From Armigeres subalbatus (lineage: Eukaryota; Arthropoda; Insecta; Diptera; Culicidae), in NCBI RefSeq assembly GCF_024139115.2, contig NC_085141.1:401664390-401728389 (forward strand): a DNA stretch of 64,000 nucleotides, given 5' to 3'. Made by a program: the position numbers and the translations under genes. Under the pieces are notes generated by a model. That model worked only from the letters and a program-made list of their open reading frames with translations. It was not told the origin of the DNA and ran no database searches. This document shows, in pieces, positions 32,659 to 45,721 of this stretch (within the stretch, counting starts at the first letter, position 1; each line of letters opens with the position of its first letter).

Positions 32659-32882
32659 TTGTTAGATTTTCTAACAATTCTGTATAAGAATCTACCAAAA
32701 CCTGTATAAGAACTGGGCATATGCGAAATTGTTAGATTCTTATACAAAAAATGTAAGAAAAGCTAACAAAATTGTTAGATTCTAATACAATATTTGTATA
32801 AGAATCTAGCAATTTCGCATATGCCCAGTTCTTATACAGGTTTTGGTAGATTCTTATACAGAATTGTTGGAAAATCTAACAA
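32659..32882. mobile_element. Hairpin MITE, about 224 bp
   Basis: Two arms of about 95 bp are near-perfect inverted complements: TTGTTAGATTTTCTAACAAT..GGGCATATGCGAAATTGTT and the reverse. Internal TGTATAAGAATCTA repeats occur in each arm. No coding capacity. Confidence 0.85.
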
Positions 32883-32889
32883 TCTATTA

Positions 32890-34480
32890 CCGACCTTAAT
32901 AGTATGTGCGATGCTCAAAATATTACCCATTTCACCCTATGCGCTCAACTTATGAAGAACTCGACTACCCGTATGTGACCATCTCGTGGACCGTGCTGCG
33001 GAGTGACATTCACCAGACCCATGCCGTAAGTACTTTATGCCTCTTTCACGTGAGACGAATCGTACGTACTGAACGGACCCCCCTCAGGATGGATGCACCT
33101 GCCTAAACAGTGTGATGAAGAGGGGGCATCGTTTAAGTGCTCGTCTACTATTCATCATCATCATTAGTGTGGTTAAGCGCGCCAACGTGGAACCACTCCA
33201 GAACCCGTTTACATCGTTCGCTCTTTCTCGCCTAGCTGCGTTACATATTCACATGAGTGGTACATTGTGAATCCATCCACTTAAATTATGATCCATACTC
33301 ACTCATTTATTTACTCATATATCTACTTACTGCATAATTCAAATTGTTTTATTTATATCTCCCTGTTTCATACTACCAACCATTCACATGTTCAAGAGAG
33401 ATATGTTTATTAGATTTTAGAAGGTTCCTAAATCTCAAACTTATTTAACTAACTATCTAACTAACTATCACATTTCATTCCGCGACTTGAATTGTAACTT
33501 CACAGTAAGGCCGTCCTAAGTCTAGTACACAACCCTTAATTGTCGGTTTATTGCCTGACTCGAAATGAAAGCGTTAATATTAAAGCTTTGTAAAGAAAAG
33601 ATCAGAGCTATTTTAGACGCTATTTCCCGTATGTCCAGACCACCCACCATTTCGTAGCCCAAAATTGCTCATGTACAAGCCAAATTGATCAGCACAGATT
33701 TATGTTGTCCCTGGTTTTTCTGCTACATATACCCCTTAACTTCAGTTTTGGTGATAATCCGATGTATGAGTTGCATGCAACATGGACTCGTTGAGAGGCA
33801 CTTTGCGCTCACACATAAAGCGTACGCGTTGTCGTCCTGCTTCCCTCACTCGGTGCCGGTTCTAGAACTGCAATTTTTTACACACTACATCTGTGCCACA
33901 CAGCTCCCAAAGCACAAGTGGAGCCTACGTAACTGTTCGCAAGCTGTCGCCATCATCAACAACGTCAACTTTGGTGTAGGTACGGTGAGTGAAATATTTT
34001 TATAGCAACCGTGCTGGATGAAGCTGTGTACCGGCACAAACGTATTCACACAGTGCAGGATTTACCGAGATGGGCGTGCAGTACTTTAATTAAAATTCAT
34101 GTCGACGATAGTTCCTGTCCTCAGCATGGCTAAAGGCTTAGAAAAGGAATATGATTAGTGACAACAAGCTCAGTTTGTTCGGTAAGTTTTAAGCTTGGGA
34201 TTATGCATGTGTATTTTCAATACGGTGGGAGCACATGGTTATAACAATGAGCAGATTGATTAGTACTTTTACATTAGTATACTATTACAATGTTTAGTAG
34301 ATTAAAATGTTTTGTCCATTTTGTATTTACACTGTGTATACATACTCGTTTGCTGGTAGAATTTATCTCAGCGAAAATAGCTGCTATTGATGTACAATTC
34401 GACCATTTTAAGAAACAGATAAAGATTGATTTGAGTTCTTTTACAGATAGACGACCAACAAAAGATAATACTACGTATAC
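32890..34480. other. No confirmed gene; two exon-like patches
   Basis: 32950-33030 reads in frame as EELDYPYVTISWTVLRSD up to a consensus donor (GCCGTAAGTAC). 33780-33990 is a GC-richer open frame ending at ACGGTGAGTG, also donor-like. No partner exons or known motif, so neither is called. Confidence 0.3.
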
Positions 34481-34484
34481 TACG

Positions 34485-34858
34485 ATGTTAGTGAAGGAAC
34501 AACGCGCACTGGGATTTTTCGAAAGAAAAGTGCTGCGTACCATCTATGGTGGGGTGCAGATGGCGTACGGTACGTGGAAGAGGCGAATGAACCACGAGTT
34601 CACACCGCTAAAATCGGACGATTGCGGTGGGCTGGGCACGTAGCCAGAATGACGGATAGTAATCCGGTGAAAATGGTTCTCGACAACAATCCGACGGACA
34701 CAAGTATGCGAGGTCCGCAAATAGCAAGGTGGATCGATCAGGTGGAGGACGATTTGCGGACCCTCCATAGTCTGCGTGGTTGGCGACGTGCCATGAACCG
34801 AACCGAATGGAGAAGTTTTTTATGTACTGCACAGGCCACTCCAGCCTTAGTCTGAGCA
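34485..34858 (+). pseudogene. RTE-type retrotransposon, C-terminal end and 3' tail
   Basis: ALGFFERKVLRTIYGGVQ and WKRRMNHEF, then a frameshift to HTAKIGRLRWAGHVARM, MRGPQIARWIDQVEDDLRTL and GWRRAMNRTEWRSFL. This C-terminal region is characteristic of RTE-clade proteins (JAM1-like in Aedes, by recollection). A short AATAATAATAATTT-like tail follows. 5' truncated, with one frameshift near 34600. Confidence 0.85.
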
Positions 34859-35199
34859 AATAAATCAATAATAATAATTTTATAGCAACTACCGTCGTCT
34901 TCAAATGAACATTGTCTAGTCCAGACTATTTGTGTAGTGCAAATCTTGTGAGATAGCAGTGTTTCCAAAATCCTCAAGGTCCACACCAAATGTTTAAATT
35001 GTAAGCCAAACTATAATGCGTATGCTGTTACAGATTAATTATGTTCTATGTGTTGTTATACACCCTCTCAAATAATTTTAACGCATTTTCCTAAAATGTA
35101 TGCCTAAAGGGGCTATGCCATTGTTTTGACTACATAAGTCTAAGAAACCTGAAAATTTCCAGAACAAATTTTCCAGTTGATTTTTTTTCTGAGATATGT

Positions 35200-36130
35200 T
35201 CAAGTACAATGATCTAAGGCCCCCGAATCATTCTGGAGTTCAGACCATTTGGTCCAACAGATCAAATAGGCTCAGTACAACAACATCGATAGCAATCCAA
35301 ATATGTTCATAAAGGCCCTCCAGGACCACGCATATGATTTACGATTTTCCTATGCCCAAATATAATGATCTTTGTCCTCCAAATCATCCTACAGTTCAGA
35401 CCAACTAATCTACTATGTCAATTGGGCTCGAAACAAAATCGATGGCAACCCATCATCTCCATACAGGTCGTTAGGGTTCATGCGTATGATTTGGAAAACA
35501 TGGAACTCCATAATGAATCGAATCGTCATAATCAAAAATATTTTTCATCAACAGATCTAGGACAAAAAACTAAACACGTATGGCAATAAAGGAACTAAAG
35601 AGCTTCCATTTCATATATAATTCAAAAGCGCCAATTCAAGAAATTCTAAGAAAATCGCAATTTTCTGCAGCACTGTTTATTTAAAAGAAAGTTCGTACAA
35701 ATTTCGATCCTGGTAATGTTGATGTTTTTCGATTAGGTTAAAACTGACAAACCTTTTTTTTTATCAATGTAGAAATAAAAAATATGTGAGTTCTAGCAGA
35801 ATTTACATTAGTATAAAAACATGATTTTCCGTCTCAATAGATACGTATTCTCTTCCTAGCTTAAAAACTTAAAAACCCATGACGAGATAGCATACATTTC
35901 TGAGCCTCCCTTTCCATTCATGAGGTAGACCGCAGAGTGCCGACAATTGGAGATAATGACCTTTTGCGAGTAAAAATGGTCCAATTTTTAAAGGGAATAT
36001 GTTTCATCAATCGATCTAAGGTGAATAAATAAACCCGTAGGGTAATAGAGGAACTAAAGAGCTTTCATTTGATATGAGCTTATGCACACCTTTTATTTGC
36101 AAGCCAGTTAGTGAGAATCACGATTCCACT
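35200..36130. repeat. Diverged internal repeats, partly inverted relative to 39.1-39.3 kb
   Basis: Two units about 170 bp apart share ATGATCT..CCAAATCAT..AGTTCAGACCA (35209 and 35379). Two further related stretches (35560-35730 and 36010-36130) share AGGAACTAAAGAGCTT. The first is the inverted counterpart of 39120-39310 (AAGTTCTTTAGTTCCT). Probably one repeat family; boundaries unclear. Confidence 0.6.
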
Positions 36131-38225
36131 TTTATCGATGTTTAAGGAAACTGGATGAAACTTATAAGGTTTATTCATATATGTAGATGAAACTATTTGG
36201 TAAAACATTGGAATGAGCAGAGAGGGGTAAAATAGAGCTCCAAATATAAATAATGCCAATAAAACCAGATGATCGTAATCGCACGTCTTCGATTTGATTA
36301 TTCCGACCCAACTGGCAACTGTTGAACTAAATATAGCACCGAACTTCAGAACGATTTGATCTAGCGATTTTGATAGTTTGCTTCAAATTTCTTCAAAGCG
36401 TGGCATTTTTATGATTTTCAACTGTCAACAAATAAATACTTCACAATCTTTCAATCTCCGAATATAACAATGAAAAAATAACGTGAACTGGTCATCTACT
36501 CATTTTTGACCCTTCCTTCGGAAGTGTCTATAATTTCACTTTGTATGCGTTATGCAGGTGTGTTACGTATTAATCTATCAAGAAATCTCGTGAATTATTA
36601 AATAAAATTTATGGTATTTTAAACAAATTCACTTTGACATTGAAAATATATTTATAACAAATGATATGACATGGAATTATGCCTATTTTCTGATTTTTTT
36701 CAAAGAAACAAATGATTTAATTGAGGAACATATAGAAGCATGTACAAACAAATCTTCTCAGAAAAGCAAAAACGTAAAAATTGAAAGGGATTTAAAAAAT
36801 TTCTTCAGTGGAAGCTTGATAGCAAATGTGAGCATGTTTTGAGACACTAATAGATCACTTGTATGCATGTATGTGTGCGTATGTGGGCAAATTCTGAAAT
36901 TTACTACCATAAAAATCTCGCTCATTTTTAAGGTATTGAACAAGCTTAGTTTTACCAAATTAAGCATCCATAAAGCGAAATATATGTTATTATTGAACGC
37001 TATTGAGTTTCGCTCAGATCAATGACTGATTTAGTTAGTTCTGGATTAATTAATATCGAGGTCTCTGGAAATTACGAGTACAATATATGCAACCAGCGTT
37101 ACGATTGTTACTAACCATGTCACAATAGTTTTTCAATCCGACGAGCGCCTTATAGATAGGCAGCATGAAGTACAGTACGTTATCATTCGTTAAGTTGTCA
37201 CTCAACCCATGATATCCGCCTTTGGGTAGGCAATTATTTTGTCAACTAAAGGGTAAATCGCAGTGGGAAGCTGATTAGTTTTATCTCGTTTTAAATACTG
37301 AAGTCTGGAAAAAAATTTCTTATAACTAAGGAAGGGTCAAAATCTCACTGTAGGTGGATTTATCTGGTTTTTTTTATATAACATTGCGGCGGAGGTATTG
37401 TAAACTTAGCGCCGTCTTAGACTCTCGTACAAAAATATTGTCCCACCAAAATATATTCCCACCAGTTCCTCCATATATGGGTGACGCTGTTTGGGTTGTG
37501 ACAAATGATTCAAGAACGATGTTTTGGATTTTGCTTTAGCTAGTTTCCATGCATTCGAAAGTGTGCACATTTGTTTTGGTATGTACTTCAACACGGTAGT
37601 CTATTCTACGTTGAAGAAAGCCATAGATAGATTTCTCCAAAAGTATGGCAAGCGGTTACTACACAAGTAGTACTTCTTAGCAAACCACACCTTGGATGGT
37701 TGGTTGGAAATTGGTTCATATAAGGGTAGAACAAATTTAAGGGAAAAAATGGCTGGTATTCGAAGCATATTCTATACACATTAACTACACAGTCTTGTTA
37801 AGGTACTCAAGCACTTTAAGGTGGTGTAAATTGAGCCAAGAATACAACGTGTATCCTAAAATAGTAAGTAATAAAGTATTTTCATGAGGGGTGTGCTTTA
37901 AAATAGTCAGACAATAGTATACTCTATTCTATTCAATAGTATACATGAGTATTACATTGTTACGCTTTCCGTATAAAAAAATCAGTTCAATATTCTTCCG
38001 AAAATCTGTGTAGGAAAAAAAATAGTTTTTTCCCGTATCGTACAAAATGGATGCAACTTTGTTAAACTTTGGAGTGTTTTTCACACAGCAGAGTAAACAT
38101 AGAATCGAGGGTATACCATTACCTATGAGATAATATTCGCCAACCCTTGAAAATATATACACCCGATTAGAACTGTTATAGTCCATCCAGTCAAACATTT
38201 GTTTTTAGATTGTATCTCTGATATA
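36131..38225. other. No supported gene
   Basis: AT-rich. At 37340-37372 CTGTAGGTGGATTTATCTGG is an inverted 5' terminus of the satellite-bearing family (compare CTAGGTGGATTGATCTGG at 53170). Confidence 0.4.
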
Positions 38226-38236
38226 GGCTAGGTGTA

Positions 38237-38524
38237 CCAGTTGTGGCTATAGCACCAGTTGTCACACTAGTGCTTTATATACCAAATGGCCAATCAAATC
38301 AATGCAAACCAAGTTCATATCGATAAAGCATATTCATATGACACGATAACACCTTTGATTTCCTCCAAAACAAGCAAAGCATAATTGTAAAAATTGATTT
38401 TGCCTAATTTTCAACTTCCTTTGCACCAGTTGTCGCACTAGTGGTCCCAATTTGGCCAGTCCCATAAGAAAACAATGGGATTTGCCAAATAAGGAACCAA
38501 AATTAGGAATAGTGCCACAACTGG
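38237..38524. mobile_element. 288-bp TA-flanked MITE, CCAGTTGTGGC termini
   Basis: Left CCAGTTGTGGCTATAGCACC and right GCCACAACTGG, each next to TA (38235-38236, 38525-38526). A second subterminal CACCAGTTGTC copy follows the left end and GCACCAGTTGTCGCAC occurs internally. Confidence 0.7.
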
Positions 38525-38789
38525 TACATGCGTTCCTATTATGGATTAATCAATTTTGAGGATAATAACAGATTTTATTGTGGTTTTCACAGCTGTTCTA
38601 AGGAGCAGGAAGTAAAAGCTTTCGCTTGATATATAAAGTCCACCCACATGCCTTTTACTTATTTTAAAAAAATAGTTATTCTTATGTATGGCGATAATTG
38701 ATACACCAACCCTATTGGCTAGAATTTTGAAGATTAGTAATTCGAATGATGAATCTTTGATCGGTTTGACGTTTTTGCATAATTAACTG

Positions 38790-39052
38790 AACAGATAGGA
38801 AAAGTTGTTGGAATTTACACGAAAGTAATGCACATAAAGGGAATGCGTAAATTCAAACGATATTATCGCCTGAATGTATTTAATTTATATTGCATTATGT
38901 CACTTTTTATACGAATAAGTGTCATAATGCTATGTAAATTGCATATATTTAATGCGAACTTGTTGGGAATGATCCATGTACGCCCAGAAAAGTGTAATTT
39001 TCCGCGTTTTTATTTTTTACGCGCTGATTAGTTTTCATTATTTTATTTTGTG
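38790..39052. mobile_element. MITE, CACAGAAAAAAATAATGAAAA family, copy 2
   Basis: Inverted relative to copy 3: starts ACAGATAGGAAAAGTTGTTG, has TTTACACGAAAGTAATGCAC, and ends TTCATTATTTTATTTTGTG before TA. It aligns along its length with 46100-46382. Confidence 0.8.
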
Positions 39053-39059
39053 TACTCTC

Positions 39060-40045
39060 CCCTAATTAAAATACAGATTTTTTCATTTCTACATAGACAA
39101 AAAACTTGGACAGTTTTAGCCAGATCAGAAAACATCATCATAAGAAGGGTCGAAATTTGTGCGAACTTTATATTATAAACAGTACTGCAGAAAATAGTGA
39201 TTTTCCTAGATGTTCTTGAGTTGGCGCTTCTGAATTATATATGAAGTGAAGTTCTTTAGTTCCTTGATTGCCTTGCGTATTTAGTTTTGTATCCTAGATC
39301 AGTTGGTGAAAATATTCCCTTCGGAAAAACGACAATTTTTTATCGAAAAAGTCCGTTTTCTCCTTTACTTTATAATCATATTCCCCACTTCCACTTGGTA
39401 TAAAGTACTAAGTAGAAAAAGCGTGAAAAATTTTAACAAAATCGGTTAGTCACCGCCAAAGTTTGCATTTTTTTCATTTTCGCCATTTTTAACATTAATT
39501 AATCACTTCCCTTCAATAAAATCTGAAAATCTGCCAAATGTCTTCTCTTACATATATGAACAAATCCTGAAAATTTCATCCAAAACGGAGAAAATCTATA
39601 CAAGAGAGAGTCGCGCTTCTCACGAACTGGCTCTTGAACCCCGGTCAATATCACTCAAACACCTTTTGAGTGATTTTTTTTTTTTTGGAACGTCCTTCAA
39701 AGAAGATCATCATTCAAAAACATAGTTTTCCACGAAATAAGAAAAGTCAGAAAGCTTTAATTTTTCAAAATGTTGCGTTAAAAAGTCATTGCAATTTGAA
39801 AGTCCGATTTGGGTCATTCTGACGCGATTGTTTCAGGAAGGGTAAGAAGAAATCCGATTGCAAATCGATGTTCCATTCCCCACTATAAACCGAATCCGGA
39901 CAAATGAGTTTGAGTAATTTTGTCTTGAAGTGAAAATGTTTCAAAAACATCATCTAGGGCTTCATTAGGGCTTTGTTTTTTTCCTTCAAAAATGTGATTT
40001 TTTTTTTAATGGCCATTTCAACTTGATTCGCGTTATATTTTTTTA
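39060..40045. other. AT-rich, with inverted copy of the 35.6 kb repeat
   Basis: 39120-39310 is the inverted relative of 35560-35730. The rest shows no gene or element boundary. Confidence 0.4.
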
Positions 40046-40051
40046 TTCCTT

Positions 40052-40456
40052 TATTTGTTTGATAGGCACTCTGTGTTACTTAACCGATACTGTGCCGAGA
40101 TCTACTGTGGTATTCTGCAGCCAGAATCCACACAGAATCTATTTTTAGATTTTTCCATTATTCATTGTTGTCGTTGCTGGTCCATCTCGTCGTGAGTCCA
40201 TTGTGTTCGTTTTGTCCATGTCGTGTATCCAATGATCGTTGCATTGTCCGGTTGCCATTTATCCGGGTAACGTCCGAGAAGAACAAGTTGTCAGTCGTCA
40301 TCAGGCAGCCGTGACGGTGAGGCGTGCACCCCAATACGCCACCGCATAGGCTGCGCATCCGGCGACTGACGAGGGTTTTGGTGAAGGGGCTGGGAATCGA
40401 ACCCATGACCATTCGCTTGAAAGGCGAACGTGTAGCCAACTACGCTACGGAACCCC
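40052..40456 (-). mobile_element. tRNA-derived SINE (tRNA-Glu-like head)
   Basis: On the minus strand the head reads GTAGCGTAGTTGG (A box), TTCGC-CTTTCAA-GCGAA (anticodon arm, TTC) and B box GGGTTCGATTCCC (complement at 40392-40404). About 330 bp of unrelated body follows, ending near a TTTATTCC tail. The acceptor stem does not pair, so it is a SINE rather than a tRNA gene. The 3' end is approximate. Confidence 0.8.
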
Positions 40457-40459
40457 CCT

Positions 40460-41755
40460 ACCAAAACGTGATATAGTAGGCCATTTTCTGTTATTTTTCG
40501 AACCATTTTTAAGTGATTGATAGGGTAACTGTAGCAGTTTTGGCCATGTTCCTAATTTGGCCAGTTTCTCGCAAAACTTTGAAAATAAAGCAATTTCCTA
40601 GAGTTTTATTAACTGTAACGGGGGATATATCCCTTACGATTCTTCGCAGTGGGAAATGATCGATAGTTTCTGTAAAATATGCATTTTTCAGGGTTGGCCA
40701 AATCAGGCTAAAGGTGGCCAACACCGGTACACTTCCCCTTTTGAGATTCATGTCCTCTCTACCAATTATAACATAACTCTGTACAAACCCACCCAGCCCG
40801 TTGCTGGGGGCACAGAGTGTGATATAATAATCGAATAATAAAAAAAGGTGGGCTCGCTTGACTGTGGATATACCACAGTAAAGCACTAGTGACGATTGGA
40901 CAAATCAATCATTCTAAAGATATTCAATTAGCAAAATAGAGCTAACCGCGGTGGAGGTTGGTACTCGGATTCTAATGGCTTTTTCGCAAACTCACAATAG
41001 GAAAAAGGAGGTATTTTTGGCCAAAATTATAAATCCTGCAATAAACAGAGGTATTCATCATAAAAACATAGATAGAAAAGAAAAATATTTTCTCTGAGCC
41101 TTCAATGGGGTATGGGGCCAATTTTCGGCATAGTATCGATTTTTGTCATATTCTACAATACCAACGGAATTTGGTCACTTTTTGGCTGGCAATAAGCCTG
41201 TTCGATGCTATATAAAATACTTATGGTCATATAAACTGTATATTCGTGTCACAGACAAATGGACGCAACACAGATTTCCTAAAATGATCAAAAAAGCTCT
41301 ATACTGGTGTTGAAAATTCACTGAGTAGAACTTAATAAACCAACAAAGGAGGGTAGAACAGATTCAATTAGCATCATATTGTGACATCAACGAAATGGAA
41401 TTTTATTTTTTTGTTACTTCATTAAGATTTCTTTCATAATTATAAAAAGGTATTGTGCCAAGGAGCTATTCAACACACTACTCATCCAACACGTTATGGC
41501 ACCGTATGGTTAACTCTATAATTCGCTCCTATAATGTAGTAATGTCAAAATTGTAAATTTTGAACAACTTCCCTTCTCACTGCGTAACGCTTTTTATATT
41601 TATGATAGATGATTTTTTCTTGAAATATGCGCAACGTTAAGACATAACCCTCCCCCTTAAAATGTTATGTAAATTGTGTTCGTCACCACATTCAATCAAA
41701 GTGGCATTATTGAGTAACTCAGATTACAATTGAAAAATAAGAAGTTTACCAAAAC
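40460..41755. other. No supported gene
   Basis: At 40520-40740 GGTAACTGTAGCAGTTTTGGCC and further TTGGCCA words suggest a decayed dispersed repeat. The overlapping ORFs at 40509-40886 lack motifs. Confidence 0.4.
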
Positions 41756-41759
41756 ACCT

Positions 41760-42120
41760 GATTAATCCCCCTAGCGGTAATGTTGTCTTTCTCGTACATT
41801 ATAAGAAAATGTATTGTGGCCATATTTTTGGGCCCATAGTCCGATCCAGCCTATTTTAATTAGGGAACAATGGAACAACGTTCTCTGACGAATGAAACTT
41901 GTTGCGAGTGAATCGGTTTAGAGTAAGTGCTTAAAAAAGAGTTAAGAACATTTTTGCTCACATACATACAGACATTCACACACACGTACACACAGACATC
42001 ACCTCAATTCTGCTAACTGAGACGATCGGTATACAACACTATGAGTGTTTAGGCTTTTTTTCAATGCTTTTAGAGCGATCATATAGCTTCTACGTATACT
42101 TAGTACACGAGAAAGGCAAA
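41760..42120 (+). mobile_element. Full-length single-unit copy of the satellite-bearing repeat
   Basis: GATTAATCCCCCTAGCGGT and TCTTTCTCGTAC at the start; one 167-bp-type unit (CCCATAGTCCGATCC, AACTTGTTGCGAGTGAATCG); a short CA-rich tract; GACATCACCTCAATTC; and terminus AGTACACGAGAAAGGCAAA. This defines the ancestral layout from which the array at 17.4-19.1 kb expanded. No coding capacity; superfamily unknown. Confidence 0.85.
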
Positions 42121-42284
42121 AATGGGCATTTTTTAAAATTCATGTATCTTACAAAATGGTGAATTTGGGCAGAATTTTATTCATGGTCTTCAAAGCTTAA
42201 GAGTTCAATAGTGCAGTGCATTTTCACCAAGATGTAGGGTACCAGCGTCGGTAGGACGTGCTCGAAAAAAAACCAAGGGCCGAT

Positions 42285-42545
42285 CTATAGTTGCGGGGCA
42301 GGACTCCAGTACGCTGCCCGATCGTACGTGAACCGCACGCAGGTAGGCCGGAGGATGTCTTCTCTACCCCGTTTGTCTGCCAGGAACTGGCGGGCCGGAA
42401 CGAGCTGTCGCCGCAGCAAACGCGCCTCGCGGGCGGGAGCCGAATCAAGATGGCGGATGTCTAGATCCACGGACTCTAGGTCCAAACAAAAAAGCGCCTG
42501 TTGGACGCTATTGTCCAACTTTAAAGAATTAAATAATATTCTCAA
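42285..42545 (-). pseudogene. Unrecognised protein-coding-like fragment
   Basis: The minus-strand frame from 42545 gives LDNSVQQALFCLDLESVDLD, SAPAREARLLRRQLVPARQF and CVRFTYDRAAYWSPAPQL, then TAG; the same frame continues IGPWFFFEHVLPTLVPYI beyond the stop. Locally high GC in an AT-rich setting, balanced amino acid use and continuation past the stop all suggest a decayed coding exon. I do not recognise the family. Confidence 0.35.
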
Positions 42546-42617
42546 ATGAATTTAAAAAAGCATTATTACCTTTTATAAAGAAGGAAAGCTCACAAGAGCA
42601 GAGTTTTCGTCACTTGT

Positions 42618-42618
<1 letters not shown>

Positions 42619-42691
<73 letters not shown>
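42619..42691. repeat. (AT)n microsatellite
   Basis: About 36 uninterrupted AT dinucleotides. Likely length-variable and prone to assembly error. Confidence 0.98.
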
Positions 42692-42695
<4 letters not shown>

Positions 42696-42699
42696 GGAA

Positions 42700-44340
42700 C
42701 TAAATAAATATTAAAATCAAAAAAATATATAGTTTTAAATCACTTCGCTAGTTATATTAATAAAGAATTATTTTAGGCACGTTTAATTTTAATTTACTAG
42801 TATCACTTTAGTTTTAATCTTTATAATTAAACACCTTGAATTAAAAAACGAAAAGGCTAGGAACCACGATGACTAACTTCTGTACTCTTGCCGACGGATT
42901 TTGGAAATGAGCGTGAAGAATGGACATTGCAGTAACTGTCCAACCAAAATAAAAAAATGTCAGTATTAATACTAACACACTTAAATTTATACGAGTCCAC
43001 AGTTTATTATTTTCAAATTCATATGCCATATTTACGTAATCCGAGAACTAATAAAAATGTTATTCAAACTTAATTGGGAATGGTTCATGAAATAATATTT
43101 CATTGTGCTACAACTTAGTTATTTATTTTAAAGTTTAAAGTTTATTTGTATTAATCAAAGAATATTACCTACATACCCTAACAAGATACAGAAAACGTTA
43201 CAACTGTTCTGTTTTCTCAAGGCAAGATTTGATAAGGGGCGCACCTTCAATGAGATTGCTGTGAAGGGTCTAAATAGCGGAACCGTGTCATATACTCTTG
43301 GGAAAACAAAACAAGAGCTGTATCGAAACCGATACTTCATTGCTTCTCAATAGTAGGTAATGGAGTAATTCGACATGCACTTGAACACTAAGGATACGGA
43401 AAATGCTACAATAGATCTAATAACTGGTCGCAGTGGCACACCCGAACAGGAAAAAAATGACAATTCGGCCTAATGGCTTTCAATTAACAACTGAGGAAAT
43501 GCTAATAGAATACTAAGTGGAAAACAGGTCTAGTTTCAGTTGGAATGCAGAGCTATTGAAGAAAAAGAAGGGGGGAACTTATTATGGGTGAAAATGTTAA
43601 AACATCCATCTATTAGAGGCACCCCTAAACCATGACCGATTGACCTTAAAGTTTACATGGGGTCATGTTTAAGGCTAATGAAGCTTGTGAGTAATGTCGT
43701 TTTGTTAAAGTTGTATCTCTAAAAAACAAATGTTAGCTCTTATTTCTGACCTGCTTGTTAATAAAACATTATCATAATATTGCACTGGAAAGTATTAATC
43801 TTCATTCGCTTCTTTCAGCAAAAGTATTTACGAACAAACTTCAATCCAAATCCAAACATGTACCCAACCTACAAGGATCATTAAGCACGATTACAATATC
43901 CTTTAGTAGCTTTGTTCAAATAGAGCTGTTTTCTGGATTCCTCTTTCCAGTGAGGCCACTAAATTGAAGGAACATAAACGAGCAAATATTTTTCTTTCAC
44001 TTTTATTCGCCATTTTCAGGGGTGAGCGATCTGGTTCTATACCGATTTGGGATGAAGAATTCCTTTTTTCGGATTCGGCATAAGCAAATACAAATCAATT
44101 CGCTGTAGAAAAAAAATCTTGAACCGGAAGAAGTGATTTTGTTCAACGTCAATAATGGGACATGAATTGGATGCACGTGACTTTTTTCGATTGTAGCATT
44201 TTATGTACTGTTGTTTCGTCGCGTGAACTTCAGTATGCGCCTATCTTTATTGCAATTTTTTTTTTGTTATTGTTTAGGTTCAAGTCAGTTTGAATAGAAA
44301 GATATTTAGTTATTGGTTAGCTTCTTGTCATATGAGACAA
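42700..44340. other. No supported gene
   Basis: AT-rich; overlapping short ORFs only. No repeats with definable ends. Confidence 0.4.
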
Positions 44341-44699
44341 ATTAGTACTATTTCATTTAATTCCACCTCTTGGTTGTTGCTTTACGGATACGCATTTAGA
44401 CCTCAACACGAGGTATGAAGTATGATAGACGAGACACCTTATACCCATATTTTAGACAGCGCCCGGGATTCAATCTATGATACTAATTTTGAAAGATTTA
44501 TTTATTTATACTGTTGATTCCGAAACAGCAAATCAAAATGTTTAACTAAGGAAATAATTGTACCTTTACTCAGGTGAGTTATTGACAAGTAAACCCGGGG
44601 TTTCGGTTATGATTCCAACCACAGCTATCGAGGAAGCTATCGTCATTTATTGCAATATTGGCAATCATCTAATAATTATGTAAAGCTGACAAACTAATG

Positions 44700-45560
44700 G
44701 GAAAGAGACATTTGAGAGCGTGGGATGGTTACTTTGTTTGTTAATATTTGAAGGAACAAACAGAATAAATTCTAATGTACCATGGCAGAAGGCATTGTGG
44801 AACACGAGCGTCCAACCAGTTAGTTGGCTATCATTCAGAAACACTCTGCAACTGACGATCCGGGCTGCCCGCTCCGAAACCACAAATTACTTCTCGCACT
44901 TGTTGTCTCGATCCAGTCAGCTCGGTTGCAACGATATTATAGAATGTTATTTATACTCTCAATTGTCCGGAGAAGTCCAGTAATATCACGTAATGCTGGC
45001 TGTCGGATTGCATCCTTGTCGATTGGTTCAGATGACCGAACTTGTTGAAATGCAATCGTTGTTGGCGTTGTTGACGTGGGGGTGCTTTGGGTGGATGGAC
45101 TATGAGCTGACCGTATCCACCCGGGGCAATTCCTTACAGTAGTTGTAAACCGAATAAACACGCCAATTTCGAGAACGCTTCCAATGGATTCGAGCTGAAT
45201 CACAATGTACCAGCAGAAGTCAGTACGCTTGTTCGGTGTCGATGGAAGGTTTTCAGACGAAGATGGGTAGCGGTGTTATCATCACTGCTGCAACATTCGA
45301 AGCGAAGACCGCAAACTAAGTTATTGTTACTAATGTTTTGCTCATTTTCTGTGTTCTTGATCCCTCCCTACTACACCGAAACAGTACGAACCGAAATTCA
45401 ATCCAGTATTTGTTGCAGTATTCCCGCCAACCAACGCCATGGTTTGTTATAATGCTTGGAGAAAAGCTCTTGGTCTTGAAGTACTGGACACTCGGACAGC
45501 AGTCCAAAATGTACGTGCGATAGTCATTAATTCGTAGAACAACCAAATTTTTTTGGAGCG
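44700..45560. other. Moderate-GC stretch with overlapping ORFs, no gene called
   Basis: Open frames of 60-90 codons exist on both strands (44720-44983 plus, 44937-45203 minus, 45316-45546 minus). None has a motif or convincing splice signals. With the pseudogene-like frame at 45722 it might form one decayed locus. Confidence 0.3.
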
Positions 45561-45721
45561 ATTAGTAATTAAATTTAAAAAATAATAATAATGTTAGAAA
45601 GCAGTCTCATGAGGCAATTTGACCATTGCATTGGTTAATAACATCCTTTTGGGCTACTACGAATGCATAAAGCAACTAGAAACACCAAGGTGAAGCTTTC
45701 CTGAAGATAATACGGAATACA

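Noticed and set aside
40380..40456. tRNA-Glu gene on the minus strand
   Set aside because: The acceptor stem does not pair and a long SINE body follows.
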